Origin: Rotaria sp. Silwood1
Lineage: Eukaryota > Rotifera > Eurotatoria > Philodinida > Philodinidae
Reading direction: 5' to 3'
Length of the DNA: 64,000 nucleotides
NCBI GenBank assembly: GCA_905250075.1
Contig: CAJNOP010000015.1
Coordinates: 1,392,776 to 1,456,775, forward strand
Every line of letters begins with the position of its first letter. Position 1 is the first letter of the stretch. Shown here piece by piece: positions 23,117-35,546 of the stretch. A model generated the notes under the pieces. That model ran no database searches and was not told where the DNA came from. It saw only the letters and a program-made list of their open reading frames with translations. Position numbers and translations under genes: made by a program.

Positions 23117-25504
23117 AAAAAGTAAAATTAAATAGGAAAAGCATTCATTCATTTGATTGAAAACTATGTAGACTATAGCGTCGTTGTTTAAGACACATGT
23201 TTAGATATATATGTATATATATATATTTATTTATTTATCTTATTTATGGCTTACTTGTGTACTTATGCAGATTTGTTTTCTTTTTCTTTGGATTTTGGAT
23301 CGATCGATCGCTAGTTGTTTTTCTGTTGTATTTGTCGAACAATTTAATGCACAGAATTATTTATTTATTTATTTATTTTCTTTCTCTCTTTTTTGTTAAC
23401 TATTCTCTCTTCTGCTTCTTATTCTTAATAGTTAAAGAGTTGCCTTTGCATCGAAAACAAAGAACAACTTTGGTTCAATAAAAAGTTGATGATAATGTAA
23501 AACTTATTCATAGATCGTCTTAATTATAAAAGGAATAATAAAGTAGAATAAAATTATGAGTACAAATCTTATACCGTTTCCGATATGAAGTACAAATATT
23601 GGCTTCATCAATTAGAGCAATCATAATTGATTAGCATTTTTCTTTACTAATATTTTTACGACTCAAAAGTAATAACAAACCTAAAATTTATGTGAAAAAT
23701 ATATTTATTCTTTTGAAATCTATAATCAAATTCAAATTACAAAGTATTTTGTGAATTTATATGTAAAATGGTTGGATTCGAGAAATTCAATAAATCATTG
23801 TTTCATGATCTCCAAGGTTTCAATTTCATAGCAAATACATAAAGATAAAAGACTCTGTATGTGATATACAATATATGAAGTAATGTTGAAGTTTTCTGAA
23901 CTTTGCTATAAATGCTAGATATTAACCATTAAATTCTGCAGACATTCGAGTATTCACATAAAACATTAGACATTTATCATGCGATCATATCTTGATTCAT
24001 TTTCTTTTGATGTCATGTTGCATTCGAATGTCTTACGTGCAAATCTGAAAATAAATGTTTCTTCTTTTGCTTATCGAACGCATATTGAACATGAAAAAGC
24101 AAATATTGTTCTGTTTTTATTATGGTGCGAAGCACTGTATAGTAATCGTTTGCAAGTGGTTAATGCGGTGCGAAGTACAGCATTTTAGTAGTCGATCGCA
24201 TAGACATCCGGCCTCTAGAATTTTCGTGCTTTTTGTTGTAACAAAATCCGTACTTTGTGTTGTTGGAAATTTATTCAAATTATGTCAAAGAGATTTATAT
24301 CTCGAGATGGTACAAAAGTTTTCAAATCTTTAATATAAGTTTTCGTGCATCTTCAGCAAGTTTTACGTAACAATAACATTGACAATTTGACGTTCATCTT
24401 TTACCTGAAGTAATTAAAAGTGATGAGCTAGTCTTCAGGCAGTTGCTGAAAGCAGGGGCGGTAGTGAAAACCTTCTACAGAACCGAATCGACTCTGGATG
24501 AAATCACTTGCCGTTTTTATGTTAATCGAAACTCTATTATCGAAAATTGAGATCGCTTTGCGCTGCATTTATGTTGTCTCTTGAGAAATTTCTTCTTTTA
24601 CGTATCAGACATACGCATTAAAATTTATCATTTACTGGTGCAATTATATCGAGAACGGAAAGTAAGAAAATACGCAGAGAGACGTTCTTACACTATCTTA
24701 TTCACGCACTAAAGTAGGTAATGGATTTGAAAGCAATCTTTTTCTGTACGAAACTCTTATATTTAACATCAAAATCGATTTTGTCTCTTAAGCTCTTTAC
24801 CTGTTACGCTATAAATGACAAGAGTAAAAACAGTTCATAGTATATGTTAGTCCTCTTCGCGGTTCCGAACACACTTACACTCTCAGCATAGAGTAGAAAA
24901 CATATGCCGTCAATCAACATTCATTCTTGTTCGAATACTGGAAAAAATAGAGATAGTTCTTTTTTGTCTTTGATAATTTTATCTAATCTGCCAAGATTAA
25001 TGAGAGATTAGCTTTCATAAAGAAACTATATGGGTTGTTTCTATGGATCTTTTGATGAACAAAAATAGCATGCATGCACTTAATAATTCCCAATAGATAT
25101 AATTGGTTTGTCATCATTGAAATCGGTATTGCCATATATTGATGTTAGATTATGGCTGAATCAAATATTAGCTATTATTTCATTAGATTTAGTCTGATTT
25201 CACTCCTAAATTCATTCTATCTTTTCTTTGTTTTGACAACATTATAAATCAATATCTTATCGTCTATTTAACTGTTTGAGGAGTGGTGAGACATATATGT
25301 CCCACTTTTGTTTATGATCACAGAACTATAATAAAACTAGGAACAATGACTCTGGAAAAAAGAACCATTATAATACAAAGATGAAATTATTTTTGACTAT
25401 TCAAATTCAAGTAACATTGTTTATCTGTTTTTTCAACAGCAAGTTTTGAAGAAGGTTGAATGTTCTCTTCTCTAATTACTCAGCTTTATAACAGCATTTA
25501 GCTG
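23117..25504. other. AT-rich intergenic stretch, no gene identified
   Basis: This contains (TA)n and TTTA-rich repeats near 23,205-23,380. Open frames around 23,979-24,333 have no splice or family support. Nothing else is seen. Confidence 0.45.
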
Positions 25505-26695
25505 TCACAAACGTAGATGAGGCATGCCATCTCGCTTGACATCGTCACATTCTTTGATCGGCCATTTCCAATAAACAGCGGCATCACAGGTCATTCTTCT
25601 AGCTATTGCGGCATTGTTAACGTAATGAAGGGTCACTTTACCAACGTAAGAAATTGGCATGAGATGATGAATTCCACCTACGATATGAGCCTTGTCATAA
25701 AAGAATCGATCCGAATGAATTTTGGTCACTCGTTTTTGTTTTTGGCAATACATGAAGGTGACATCATTCCATGATCGAAAGGGACATTCCTTCGTATAAA
25801 TTGCTGGCATTGTTGATATGAATGCAGCTTGAGAAAAAACAACACCACCACCTCCAGAGAAGTATGACCATCCTGGCACCCAAATATCGTCCCAAATATA
25901 CCCAATAGACAACAGGAGTCGATGATCAAACAATTGAAGATAGGATAGAAGGGCAGGTACATTAATCCACGTATCGTCATCTGCAAGCACAAACCATTTT
26001 ACATACTTAATCAATTTAGACTGATTGCTAATTAGCCATTGTGATCCCACTATTTGTCGATGTTGTGCATCATCTCTGGAAGGTTTGTTTTCAAGCTTAG
26101 GCAAAGTTATCAAAGGAATACTGGCGTCAGCAGCATCAGCAAAGATGAAAAAGTTCCCCTGAGACCATTGCAACCATGTTTCCGTGAGAAGCTTAGCCTT
26201 ATGAATATATTTTACACTGCCCATTATAATAAATAAGACATCTTTAGGATCCAATTTTGTCGGTAGAAGAGGCTCACTGCCTGAAAGGCAACCAAGTTTT
26301 GCAGCAGATTCAGTATGAGGAAACTCTTCACGGATCATTCGAAAATATTCAAAATCATTTAAATAGTACCGATTGCTACGATTTTTGGCTCGACTTTGCA
26401 ATGTTTCATTAAGTTTGAGATCTTCTATTAATGTATCTCTATGTTCTGGTAATTGATCGAACTTTTTGAATTGTTTTGTTGACCTATTGAACGAATCGTA
26501 TAGTGTCGGCTTGAATTTTATCAAAAAACCTCGGTAATACTTGTCGTGATATCCACTAATGGAAATAACGATAAGACTAACTAACATGATTGCATAGATA
26601 GATACATAAAGGATCAAGCGTCTAGAAGATATCTGGTAAGGACAGCACCATATTTGATTGGGACCGTGTTTTGACTCATCCAATTGAGATGTCAT
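25505..26695 (-). CDS. GT31-family (Fringe/beta-1,3-glycosyltransferase-like) type II membrane protein
   Basis: An uninterrupted 396-residue frame without introns. Seen: a short cytoplasmic tail, one hydrophobic segment at about residues 25-48 (LILYVSIYAIMLVSLIVI), then a luminal domain. KWFVLADDDTWINV contains the Asp-rich DxD motif (Asp239-241) that binds the metal and nucleotide-sugar. YFSGGGGVVFS is the glycine loop of Fringe-like enzymes, and WNDVTF supplies a likely catalytic Asp. GT31 enzymes transfer a sugar from UDP-sugar to glycans in the Golgi; donor and acceptor cannot be read here. The first ATG (MTSQLDESK) was chosen. The frame stays open upstream to a TTTTCAG site at 26754-26756 and encodes a second hydrophobic stretch, so a longer N-terminus is possible. 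The lack of introns is unusual for this neighbourhood and could mean retrocopy or transferred origin. Confidence 0.85.
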   Translation of the reverse strand: MTSQLDESKHGPNQIWCCPYQISSRRLILYVSIYAIMLVSLIVISISGYHDKYYRGFLIKFKPTLYDSFNRSTKQFKKFDQLPEHRDTLIEDLKLNETLQSRAKNRSNRYYLNDFEYFRMIREEFPHTESAAKLGCLSGSEPLLPTKLDPKDVLFIIMGSVKYIHKAKLLTETWLQWSQGNFFIFADAADASIPLITLPKLENKPSRDDAQHRQIVGSQWLISNQSKLIKYVKWFVLADDDTWINVPALLSYLQLFDHRLLLSIGYIWDDIWVPGWSYFSGGGGVVFSQAAFISTMPAIYTKECPFRSWNDVTFMYCQKQKRVTKIHSDRFFYDKAHIVGGIHHLMPISYVGKVTLHYVNNAAIARRMTCDAAVYWKWPIKECDDVKRDGMPHLRL

Positions 26696-26756
26696 AACAG
26701 CTATTTCCAGTACTAAAAGACTTGCAGTGATATTGAAGAGTACATACAAATATCTG

Positions 26757-28909
26757 AAAACTACAAGAAACTAGTGAATAGAGGTTAAAATGAGAAAAAA
26801 AATTTACAGAATAGCAACTAATTACCAAGAATAACAATCAACGATTATATTTGCCCTAAGTGACAACCATCCACTATATCGTTCATGAAAACAAAGGAAA
26901 CAAAAGACTTTATCAACATCAGTAATTGTCGGAAAACACTCAATTGTTACTTCAATGAACAGCAATTTACGATTCGTTAAGATCAATCAAAATAATACAA
27001 GTTAGCCATGGTGGAAAGTTTTCGAATAATAGATCTATTGAGAATGATTCAAAACTGAACTGCACCATCAGAATCGTCTGTCCTCTGAAACATGAGTTAT
27101 TTTCGAAGTTTCAATAAAGGAAATCAATAAAAAGCCGTCGTCATTAAGTATCAATAAAAACAATGAAAAAGAATGTTATTGTTTCAATTATGGGAACATG
27201 ACAACAGTTGATTGCACCGACTATTGGGCACAATGAGAATAAGTTCCAATATAGAACAATGCAGCATGAGGATAAGGGTAGCATGTGAGAAATGCAGATG
27301 CTACTCCAAAGAATGGATAAGTTGATGATCTCGTCAACTAATAGTAAAGAAATATTGACATTCATATTTTGCATTTATTGGATGTTACGAAAAGATCAAA
27401 ATTATATTCACTGTGAAATAGCGAAAACTACTGTAACGAAACGTCCAAAATAAGAAAAAATTAAATATACTATGGTGAAGTTCTAAAGTAAGTGCTACTT
27501 GCTTTTGCGTAGCGCTTCCTATACAATTATAAGAGTCTGATAAACATTTGTATTTTTAGTAATATCTAATGTTTATTGGTCCTAAATACATTGTTAGTTA
27601 ATTTCTTTATCTCTGTAAATTATTTTTTTTCTCTAATACTGATGAAGTATTTTTAGTAATTTTAGTGTCTAGTATTGTGAACAATGCTACATTTCAACTA
27701 ATTGGTGTGGTGCCTAAATATCACGTCGACCAACTGTTGTATGCCCGTTTCCCACTTTCACTCGTCTCTTTACACTGTTGTCTTTCTTTCTTCATTGGTT
27801 TCGGCATTCCTGACCTTTAAGTTCTATCAAATAGACGATGAGTGAAACAGAAATATGTTACAATGAATCGAAGTCAAACAAAGGATGCTCATCTCTAATC
27901 GAACATATTCGTCAGATTTTCCTCTAAAGACAGTTAGTGAGTTCAGAAATCGTTTCTCCTCGTAAGTGCTTGTGTCACAAACGAGTTCCTCACTTGACAA
28001 CTGAATATTTACGACACTCCATCGCTATGTGCGCATGAGTCAACTCTTGTGGATGATCAATCGAGAAATTGAAAGCCATCACTTTTGAAACTGTCTGCAT
28101 TTTGGGAAACGAAAAAGATAAACAAAATCTTTATCATTATTTAGGGGTACATTTGACTTGCAGAATGGAAGGTGGGTAAAATTTCCCACTCATCTAAGTG
28201 AAAATTGTTACAAAGTCATGATTATATTTTTTAATTGTTACTCGGTAAAAGTGCTTCTACGGTTTGAGAAGTCTTCACTTTTATAACGCAAGTGAAGGAC
28301 TTTAGAATTGCCAATATGCGTTAGTTACTCAAGAACACATGGATGAAACTGCAGAAGGTAACTAATTTTAGAAGTAGTTTTAATAAATTTAGTTTGTAAA
28401 AGTTAGATTTCAATATGAATGTTTTGAGAATATTTTGCACTCATATAAGCAACTGAAAAGAATGAGTCTACATCTGCACTTCGCAGCTCAAGATGACACC
28501 ATTGTGAATTATAATTTGGCAAATTTGACTCAAATTGATTAACAATTTATTGAAGAAGAGTTCGCAATTTACGGCACTCTTTGCAAAAATCTATTGATTC
28601 TTTCATACTACATCGCTACTCTCTAAAAAAGTGTCCTTGAAAACTCTTAAAGGTTTTTGAAGTCACGAAGAATCTTTGATCCTATATGCCAGCTGAAAGC
28701 TCTGCAACCGGCTACACAAACCTCGACACTTTGAAGGACGTCACAGAAACTTTATCAAAAGTATCGAAAAACGATTTATTTGGAACGGTGGAAAGAGAAA
28801 AACTAAAATAAAAATGAAAATAATCAATGTTTTCTCATACCACTAGATATTTCTTTTTTATCGATATGAATCTAAAATTAGCAGTTGCGGCAGAATACAT
28901 AGTCCTGAC
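26757..28909. other. Spacer upstream of the glycosyltransferase, with two weak coding-like stretches
   Basis: On the minus strand, about 26,850-27,000 reads KLLFIEVTIECFPTITDVDK and continues with VFCFLCFHERYSGW up to a GTAATT donor. Also on the minus strand, 27144-27374 is an ATG-led hydrophobic frame of 76 codons. Neither can be spliced cleanly onto the glycosyltransferase; the first would create a stop at the junction. They may be decayed exons. The rest is AT-rich with nothing recognised. Confidence 0.35.
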
Positions 28910-30001
28910 TAGACATGTGCGGGACCAACTTTTTTTGGTCCCGGTCCCGGTCGCGGCCCCGGTGCAATTGAATTTTGGTCCAGGTGCGGTCCCGGTCCTG
29001 GTAAATTTTTTTTGGTCCCGGTTTGGGTCCCGGTGAAAATTTTCATTTGGTCCCGGTCCCGGTGGAAATTTCCCTTTTGCTGCTGATTCCGGCGAAATTC
29101 TGTTTTTTAGTCCTGGGCTCAGTTAACACATTCGCTACGATGTGGCCTAACAGTGAGCCACGCTACATTTTAACGAGAAACTGTATAGAAAAGTACTTTA
29201 TTTTTCTTTATTCTTAGACAGGAGGCTGAACATAATGCTTTATCTGTTCTGCCTTCAGAACTCTTTTTGAGTCCGTTATTCCATAGCATGATGGGTCTTG
29301 TTAAAAAAATCAAGACAAAAAGAATTGTTACTCACAACAGAACGTTTTTACTTTCTTTGCTACCGCATAGCTCACTTCTCTTGACTGCTGTGCCCTTCCT
29401 TTCGCAAAGCAGCCAGTACAGCGTCTGCGGACATTGCCCTTAAATCCTTCCTTTTCTTCGAGCTTGCGATTAGTGAATTCGCGCTTGAATTGGGTTGCTG
29501 ATTCAACTTCTCGAATGGCATGTCATGCTGAAATGACCTCACAGGAGTTTCGCCAAACTACAGGATGGTTACTTCGCTACATGTGATATTACAAATGGAA
29601 AAGAGAAAACGACAGATCAGTATAGGATAAAAAGACCAAGCAGTGCATTTATCGCAAGATGAATGCAGACGAAAATGAATCTCTAGAGCTACTCTTTAAT
29701 AAAACCGAATCGCGTCGAATGTGTTAAATTTGGTTTTTGTTCTACACCCAGTCTAAGTAACCTTACTTTTTCCGTTATTTGTCCATAGTCAGAGAAGTTG
29801 TTGCAGAATCTACCGATTTTAGATCTGGAGCAGTTCTCACTTCTATTTCCACCGATGTTTCTTATCAACGGCAAACATGACCGGGACTAAATTGTTTTTC
29901 GATCCTGGTCCCGGTCCCAGTAAAATTCTATTTTTTGGTCCCGGTCCCGGTCGCGGTCCCGGTAAAATTCTATTTTTTGGTCCCGGTCCCGCACATGTCT
30001 A
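28910..30001. mobile_element. hAT-like non-autonomous DNA element with GGTCCC subterminal repeats
   Basis: The ends are inverted copies of TAGACATGTGCGGGACC. The flanking 8 bases are GTCCTGAC on the left (28902-28909) and GCTATGAC on the right (30002-30009), five of eight identical, compatible with an aged 8-bp target duplication as made by hAT elements. Both subterminal regions (about 28920-29070 and 29880-29995) are built of GGTCCCGG-type repeats separated by T-rich spacers, strikingly GC-rich for this AT-rich DNA. No transposase of its own is visible. A second element sits inside it (29127-29723). Confidence 0.7.
29127..29723. mobile_element. piggyBac-like element nested in the hAT-like element
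   Basis: It is bounded by TTAA on both sides (29123-29126 and 29724-29727), the target site of piggyBac. The ends are inverted: CACATTCGCTACGA on the left, TCGCGTCGAATGTG on the right. On the minus strand about 29328-29510 reads RRRCTGCFAKG and later AVAKKVKTFCC. That is like the C-terminal Cys-rich zinc-binding domain of piggyBac (DDE_Tnp_1_7) transposases. Most of the transposase is gone, so this is an internally deleted copy. Its position inside another element gives the order of insertion. Confidence 0.7.
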
Positions 30002-33000
30002 GCTATGACCCAAGAAGATTTGAACGTATCAAAATCAATGCTTTTTTTCAATGCACATTTTTTAAGTACAATATTTTATATGAATGGAATAAGTGTAAAA
30101 TAAGGCTCAAGATCATCACCATCCATTTCAGGAACACTGTATAATACTAGTTTCTGTAATTTTGAAAACACTCCCAAGAGTGATAAAGAAGCTGTTGAGA
30201 AAAAAAAAAGATTTTCTATAAATTTTTATATCAAGATGAATTCATGAAAGAAATACCTGTACAAAATGCTCTCTGTGTCATCAAAATACACTGAAAAAGA
30301 ATGATAATGATGATAAACTCAATTTTATTGCTGTTTTTGAATTGTCGATATGCTAACATGTTTAAGAATGAAACTATGAATATACAGATTACTCAATAAT
30401 TGAAAATTTTCATTTACTCTATAAGTAAGAATTTAAAGTAAAAACTACTATTTCAAAACTAACCTGGACACATTTTTTAGTAAAAATACGTAATTGTGAA
30501 TATGCATTTTCATGACCGATTTTTAATCTTTTGACATGCAATTGTATTTTATTGAATAAATCAGACTAATAAACTTGAAATATTAATCATAATGTTTCAC
30601 AAAAATGCATATTAGTATAGCAATATTCTTCTAATAGATTTATGTATCCCTAGCATTACATGGATTGAACTATTCAAATTGTTTCAAGATGACAGAAGTG
30701 CATTGAAAAAAGAATTCAAGAAACTTGGTGTGATAATCATTTAATATTGGTCATTACTAATCAAAATTGACAATTATCTTCTAAATAATAACAATTTATA
30801 TTGACAATCTGTTTATTTTTACCAATGAATCGTTATATTTGATTTTTTTCTAATTCTCTGTTTCACACTATATGCAACCGGCCATTCGGTAGGCATGTTG
30901 ACGCGTCTATCTAAGGTTTTAGTGGACATCAAAATTTCAAATGTACCTCTCTGACTCTCACTTTTTGATAGGTAGAGCACTCTGCAATAGATCAGTAAAA
31001 TACAGAGTTGTCGACCAGTGAAACGATTTCCACCGAGGAGATCACAATTTGATCGAAATAAAAAGAACTATTTACTAGAAATGTATTTTTCTCAAGTCGT
31101 CGAAACCTATCGAATGAACGCGAGGAGAGATTCTAACATTGGTGCTTATAATTAACATTTGTTATTTTAATATCCACTGATAGTTTTCGAAAATTAAAGC
31201 AAAGCTTTTTAATTGAATAAACATCTTTTGCGTGTCTCCAACTATAGAAAAGCCTTTTTTGGAGTCTCAGATACCATATAAGAGGATTACTTGATAAATA
31301 TAACATTAAATAAATAATTGATTTGTATGATAAAGTATAAAACCAATATTAAAAACATTTTACAAACATTTACAATGCAAAAATCGTTATGGCTATGTTT
31401 TTTTTGTTAAAGATGTTGATAGGCTTCTGCCTTGCTTGTTACTTTTAATTAGTTAATGTTAGATATTTTTTAAAAATGATGAAATAAAAGAAAATCTATG
31501 GCAAACATAATTCAACTTACTGAGATAGCTGAGTAAAAGAACCATTAGTAAAACACTTTCTGAAAAAGTTTCACCAAACAACAATGAACATCAATATTTG
31601 AAACTGTTATTCTGTTTGACTTGCTCCTACTGAAGCACTCAATATCATACTCTCGATATGTTTCTTTTCTCGAGTACTCGAAGTTACGATGAATATCAAG
31701 GCATCTAAAAATCTTTGAAGAATCAAAAATGAATGTTCGATAGGATACAGCTTTGTGAGTGTTCGGAATTCAATGGCTCTCGAGTGGGAGAAAATTGCAA
31801 CAGAACGAACAAAAAATATATTTTTTTAATTTTCGAGCGCTCGTCGCATTCATCGTAAGCTTTTTAAAGTCTGCTTGGGTGTATTCTCATATTCTTTAAC
31901 TCACAGAAAGGTTCTCGTGTTCATTTGTTTTCCGATATTCTGAAATTTAAATAATAATATGTCGAATTTCATGATGCATTTTAAATTGTGTGTATAATTT
32001 CAAGAAAACTGTTTCAGAAAAGTTCGTCATTATCTTTTAAATATTTATTCATCGTGATTTATAAAATAGACTTTGTCAATCTTTTACATTTTTCAATGAG
32101 AATAAAGAAAGTGGTCCACAAGTAGAACTACGATAGGATGTGGATCTTCTTTTAATCCACACAGATCCTTTTTGTAGCTGAATTTTCGAAACAAAAAGAA
32201 AAAAGAAACATGTAGTAAATTTTTTCGAGTTAAATAATTCTTGACTTTTCTGATGAAAACAAACCTGAACGAAACGAATATATGTGACATGTTTGTATTG
32301 AATAGATTATTTCTTTCGTCGAAAAGTCAAAATTATTATAGTTCGAAATAGTTCATATTCTTTCTAAGGACCCCAATAAGAGTGTTTGTAACATTTTTCA
32401 AACACATAACTCATGCACGAATTAGTTTTATGATTGCCATGAGTTTCGATCAGTAAACATTGAGTTAAACAATATCAACTTATCTTTCATTAGTGTGATG
32501 CTAAATAAAAACCTTGTTCTTACTTAAAGGAACTAGTCAATAAGGAATTTTGCTTTCATAACTTAGAAATTGGCGATCATTCCTTCAGATTTAATAGAAA
32601 AAAATCGAAAGTGTATATCGAAAGCCTTCTTTTATGCATGGTCACTAACACGCACACCGACACCCATCCACATCTTCATCCACACCCTACTTCCTAGCAT
32701 ATACACCTGTCCCCCTAAATCTAGCCTCAATCTTTATTTCCGTAAATCTACATATATCCTCTTGATCCATTCTCTTAACTTAATTTCTAAATTTAGTCCT
32801 TTAACTATGCTCTTATATTAGTTGATTAATCTAACCCCTTAATCAATCCTATTAAACTATCAGTCTATCCCGATAAATATATGTATATTCGAAGACTCGT
32901 TAGAATGAGATGGGCCATTCACATTCAATCCATATTAAGAATTAATGAATCATTTAATCAATAATATTAATAAAAATTGGGCAGCTGCTATCATCTTATC

Positions 33001-34620
33001 CATCAATATTATTGGTCAAATGGCCACTAAACCGTGAATATTAAGCTTCAGTTGTTTATCTCAACATATAATTTACTTAAAATTAGCTAAATTAGTGTTT
33101 GTCTTGAAGATAATACTATTCCAATAAATTTGCGTCGTTAGGGAAGATCTATTTTCGCGAAAATAACTTTTTTTTCAGACAACTTGACTAAAAGCATAAA
33201 AATCTCAAGGTATGAGGTCGAACAAAGCAGATTCCAAAAATTTCTAAAAAGTAGTTAGAGTTTTGAAGTTCCCGATCCTGAAAGAATGTAGTCAAGTTTT
33301 TAAAAGTCATTATTTTGAAAACATAGCTTTTCCTGACGAAGAAAAGTGGAATGGAACATTATGGTCGTCTCACGAACCGGTTGTGCATTAATAAGAACCG
33401 TTTCAGCTACATATTAAGGGTACTCTCTCTCATGATCGATTTTGGATCTAGTATCCTGAACTTTCATAAAAATTTTCGCATCTGTTTGGGATGTGGTGGA
33501 GAAGCTATAGTATGATTGCCAGCCCTATTTCATAAGATTTTCGGAAGGTAAGCATCTTAAAGTCAAAAAATCTCATTAGGTTTTGCAAAATTCTTTCTTA
33601 TCTTTCATTCTATACTTTCAATTTTTTCTTTTCGAAAAGCATATTTGAATGCAGCATTTGTCGAAGCCATGTCTTTAAATTGCGGTTGTCTTAGAGTAGG
33701 AAAAGGACAACAATACGTTTCTCAAAAAACCTATTCACAAATTTGGATTTTTAATCATTTTCGAAGAGACTGAGATATCGAATTATGATCCTTTTCCTCC
33801 TCAAAAAAAGTAAAAATTTTAAAACGAAACTTTAACAGGTACTGTCAGTCGAGCTTCTGATTGATGAACATCTTTTCGTATTATAGATGAGGAAAGCAAA
33901 AGGACTAGTCTGGTGTGAGACCTTTTGACTGCAATATCTGAAAAATGTATACTTAGGAATCTTTTCGGTTAAGAAAACTTGTAATGATTTTGCACGAAAC
34001 CTATTAGATTCTAAAATCTTACTAAGATTTCGTCGATGCGTCTGATATCTTACAGGGTATAGTAAAATTCCATGAAACCTCACAAGTTGCGTAGTATACC
34101 ATTTTTCAGTGTATGTGTAAAGTAATAAACGCTCCTTATGAAAGTGAATAGTATTATATGTTAGTGTTGGAAATAATAAATCTTCAAATATACGTCATAT
34201 GCCTATTTCATTCGCATATAAGTTTACTATTATAACCCGTTCGACTTAGAAATTCTTGAAGGGTATATTAAATCGGCATAAACCTGCTAAGAATTTATGA
34301 AAAGTTTTTTTTAAGTATGAGGGTTGATTATTCTTTGGTATTTTGTACAGCGTACGCGTCTAAAGTCACAGAAAAACTTTGTGTCGGAAAATTGTTTGTT
34401 CACTAAGATCACTGCATAATATAACTCTATAGTTAAAGTTTCATCTATATCCTTGCCTCTGGGATACTGAGATATTATTGTGTCCAGTCAACACTATCTA
34501 TCATTTCAACTTTCTTTTGCAGGTCGGTTCTTCGATATTGTCTGTACAAACTTATTTACATAAAGAATCTTATTCGAGAAAATCAATTTTCACAATGAAT
34601 CAAAGAGGCATTTACGACTT
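30002..34620. other. Intergenic stretch, no gene identified
   Basis: A C-rich segment near 32,640-32,760 (many CACC/CATCC words) differs in composition from its surroundings. Several open frames on both strands between 32,000 and 34,700 lack splice signals or family likeness. Nothing else is recognised. Confidence 0.4.
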
Positions 34621-35546
34621 ACGAGAGTACGTTTTCAACTGTCAAATCCCTTTTGAGTTTGGACTTTGTGCACAAGATAGAACCTAGTGAGGTATGAAAA
34701 AGCTCAAGAGATCAAATTCCCTTATGCCTTCTGTCCAGAGTTATAGACATTTTACTGGAGTTTTAGCCTAGGGCAGGGTACATACGAACAAGTTGAATAG
34801 CTTTGTTTCGGTCTGAGATTTTGCCCACCGACAGGTCTATTGACGATTAGAATACTCTGAAAATTTCAGCTGAAAAGAACACTTTCTTCCAGAGATATTA
34901 ACGTCCCAAAAATGACTCATATAGGACAACAAATGCTAGGATTTTCTGTTTTTTTTGGGACTTGAATATCTCTGGAAGGAAATGTTCTTTTGAGCTGAAA
35001 TTTTTAGAATATTCCAATCATCAATAGATCTATCGGTGGGCAAAATATCAGATCAAAACAAAGTCATTCAATTTGCTTGCATGTACCCTGCCCTAGGCTA
35101 AAACTCCAGTAAAATGTCTATAACTCTGGATAGAAGGCCTAAGTGAATTTAATCTCTTGAGATTTTTCATACCTCACTAGGTTATATCTGTAACGATTCC
35201 GATTGTTTGGATTTCATACATGATACTAAACCTTCCCACATCACTCACTCGTATATTATACATTGTCCTTAACTTTTATTCTTATGGTTCTGTCCTTATC
35301 CTATTGTTCTCCTATATCGGCTCTCTCCTTGACCTTATCTTCTCTTTTCATCCTATCTTCTTCTACTTGCGTATATAAGCGTGTGCTATGTATGTAAACG
35401 ATGCAATTATATGATATGAAGGAATAGACTAAAGTGTAACTCCATCCATACTATCATCGCTTCTATCAAAAATCGTCACAATATCTTGTGCACAAAGTTC
35501 GAACTCAAGATGGATTTGACAGTTGAAAACATTTCCTCGTTAGTAC
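34621..35546. repeat. Long inverted repeat (fold-back), right arm split by an LTR
   Basis: The left arm 34621-34907 and the right arm 34957-35188 plus 35486-35546 are inverted copies at roughly 88% identity by eye, with a loop of about 50 bases. Shared landmarks are GCACAAGATA, CCTAGTGAGGTATGAAAAA, TTTTAGCCTAGGGCAGGGTA and CAGAGATATT. It may be a fold-back transposon or an inverted duplication. No clear target duplication is seen at the outer ends. Confidence 0.8.
35189..35480. mobile_element. Solo LTR (292 bp) of an unassigned LTR retroelement
   Basis: It begins TGTAACGA and ends TCGTCACA, the usual TG...CA inverted ends, and is flanked on both sides by the 5-bp direct repeat ATATC (35184-35188 and 35481-35485). 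A TATA-like GTATATAAGC lies at 35371-35380. No internal retroelement sequence or second LTR is adjacent, so it is a solo relic left by recombination. The matching target duplication suggests a moderate age. It sits in the right arm of the inverted repeat, so it arrived after that arm existed. Confidence 0.8.

Noticed and set aside
26850-27000. Upstream exon for the glycosyltransferase
   Set aside because: Splicing its GTAATT donor to the TTTTCAG acceptor creates a stop at the junction, so it is not included in the gene model.
28827-29217. Pro/Val-rich repeats read as protein
   Set aside because: Translation of the GGTCCC repeats of the hAT-like element; not a gene.
32570-32821. Pro/Ser/Thr-rich open frame
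   Set aside because: It comes from a C-rich simple-sequence-like segment with no start context or homology.
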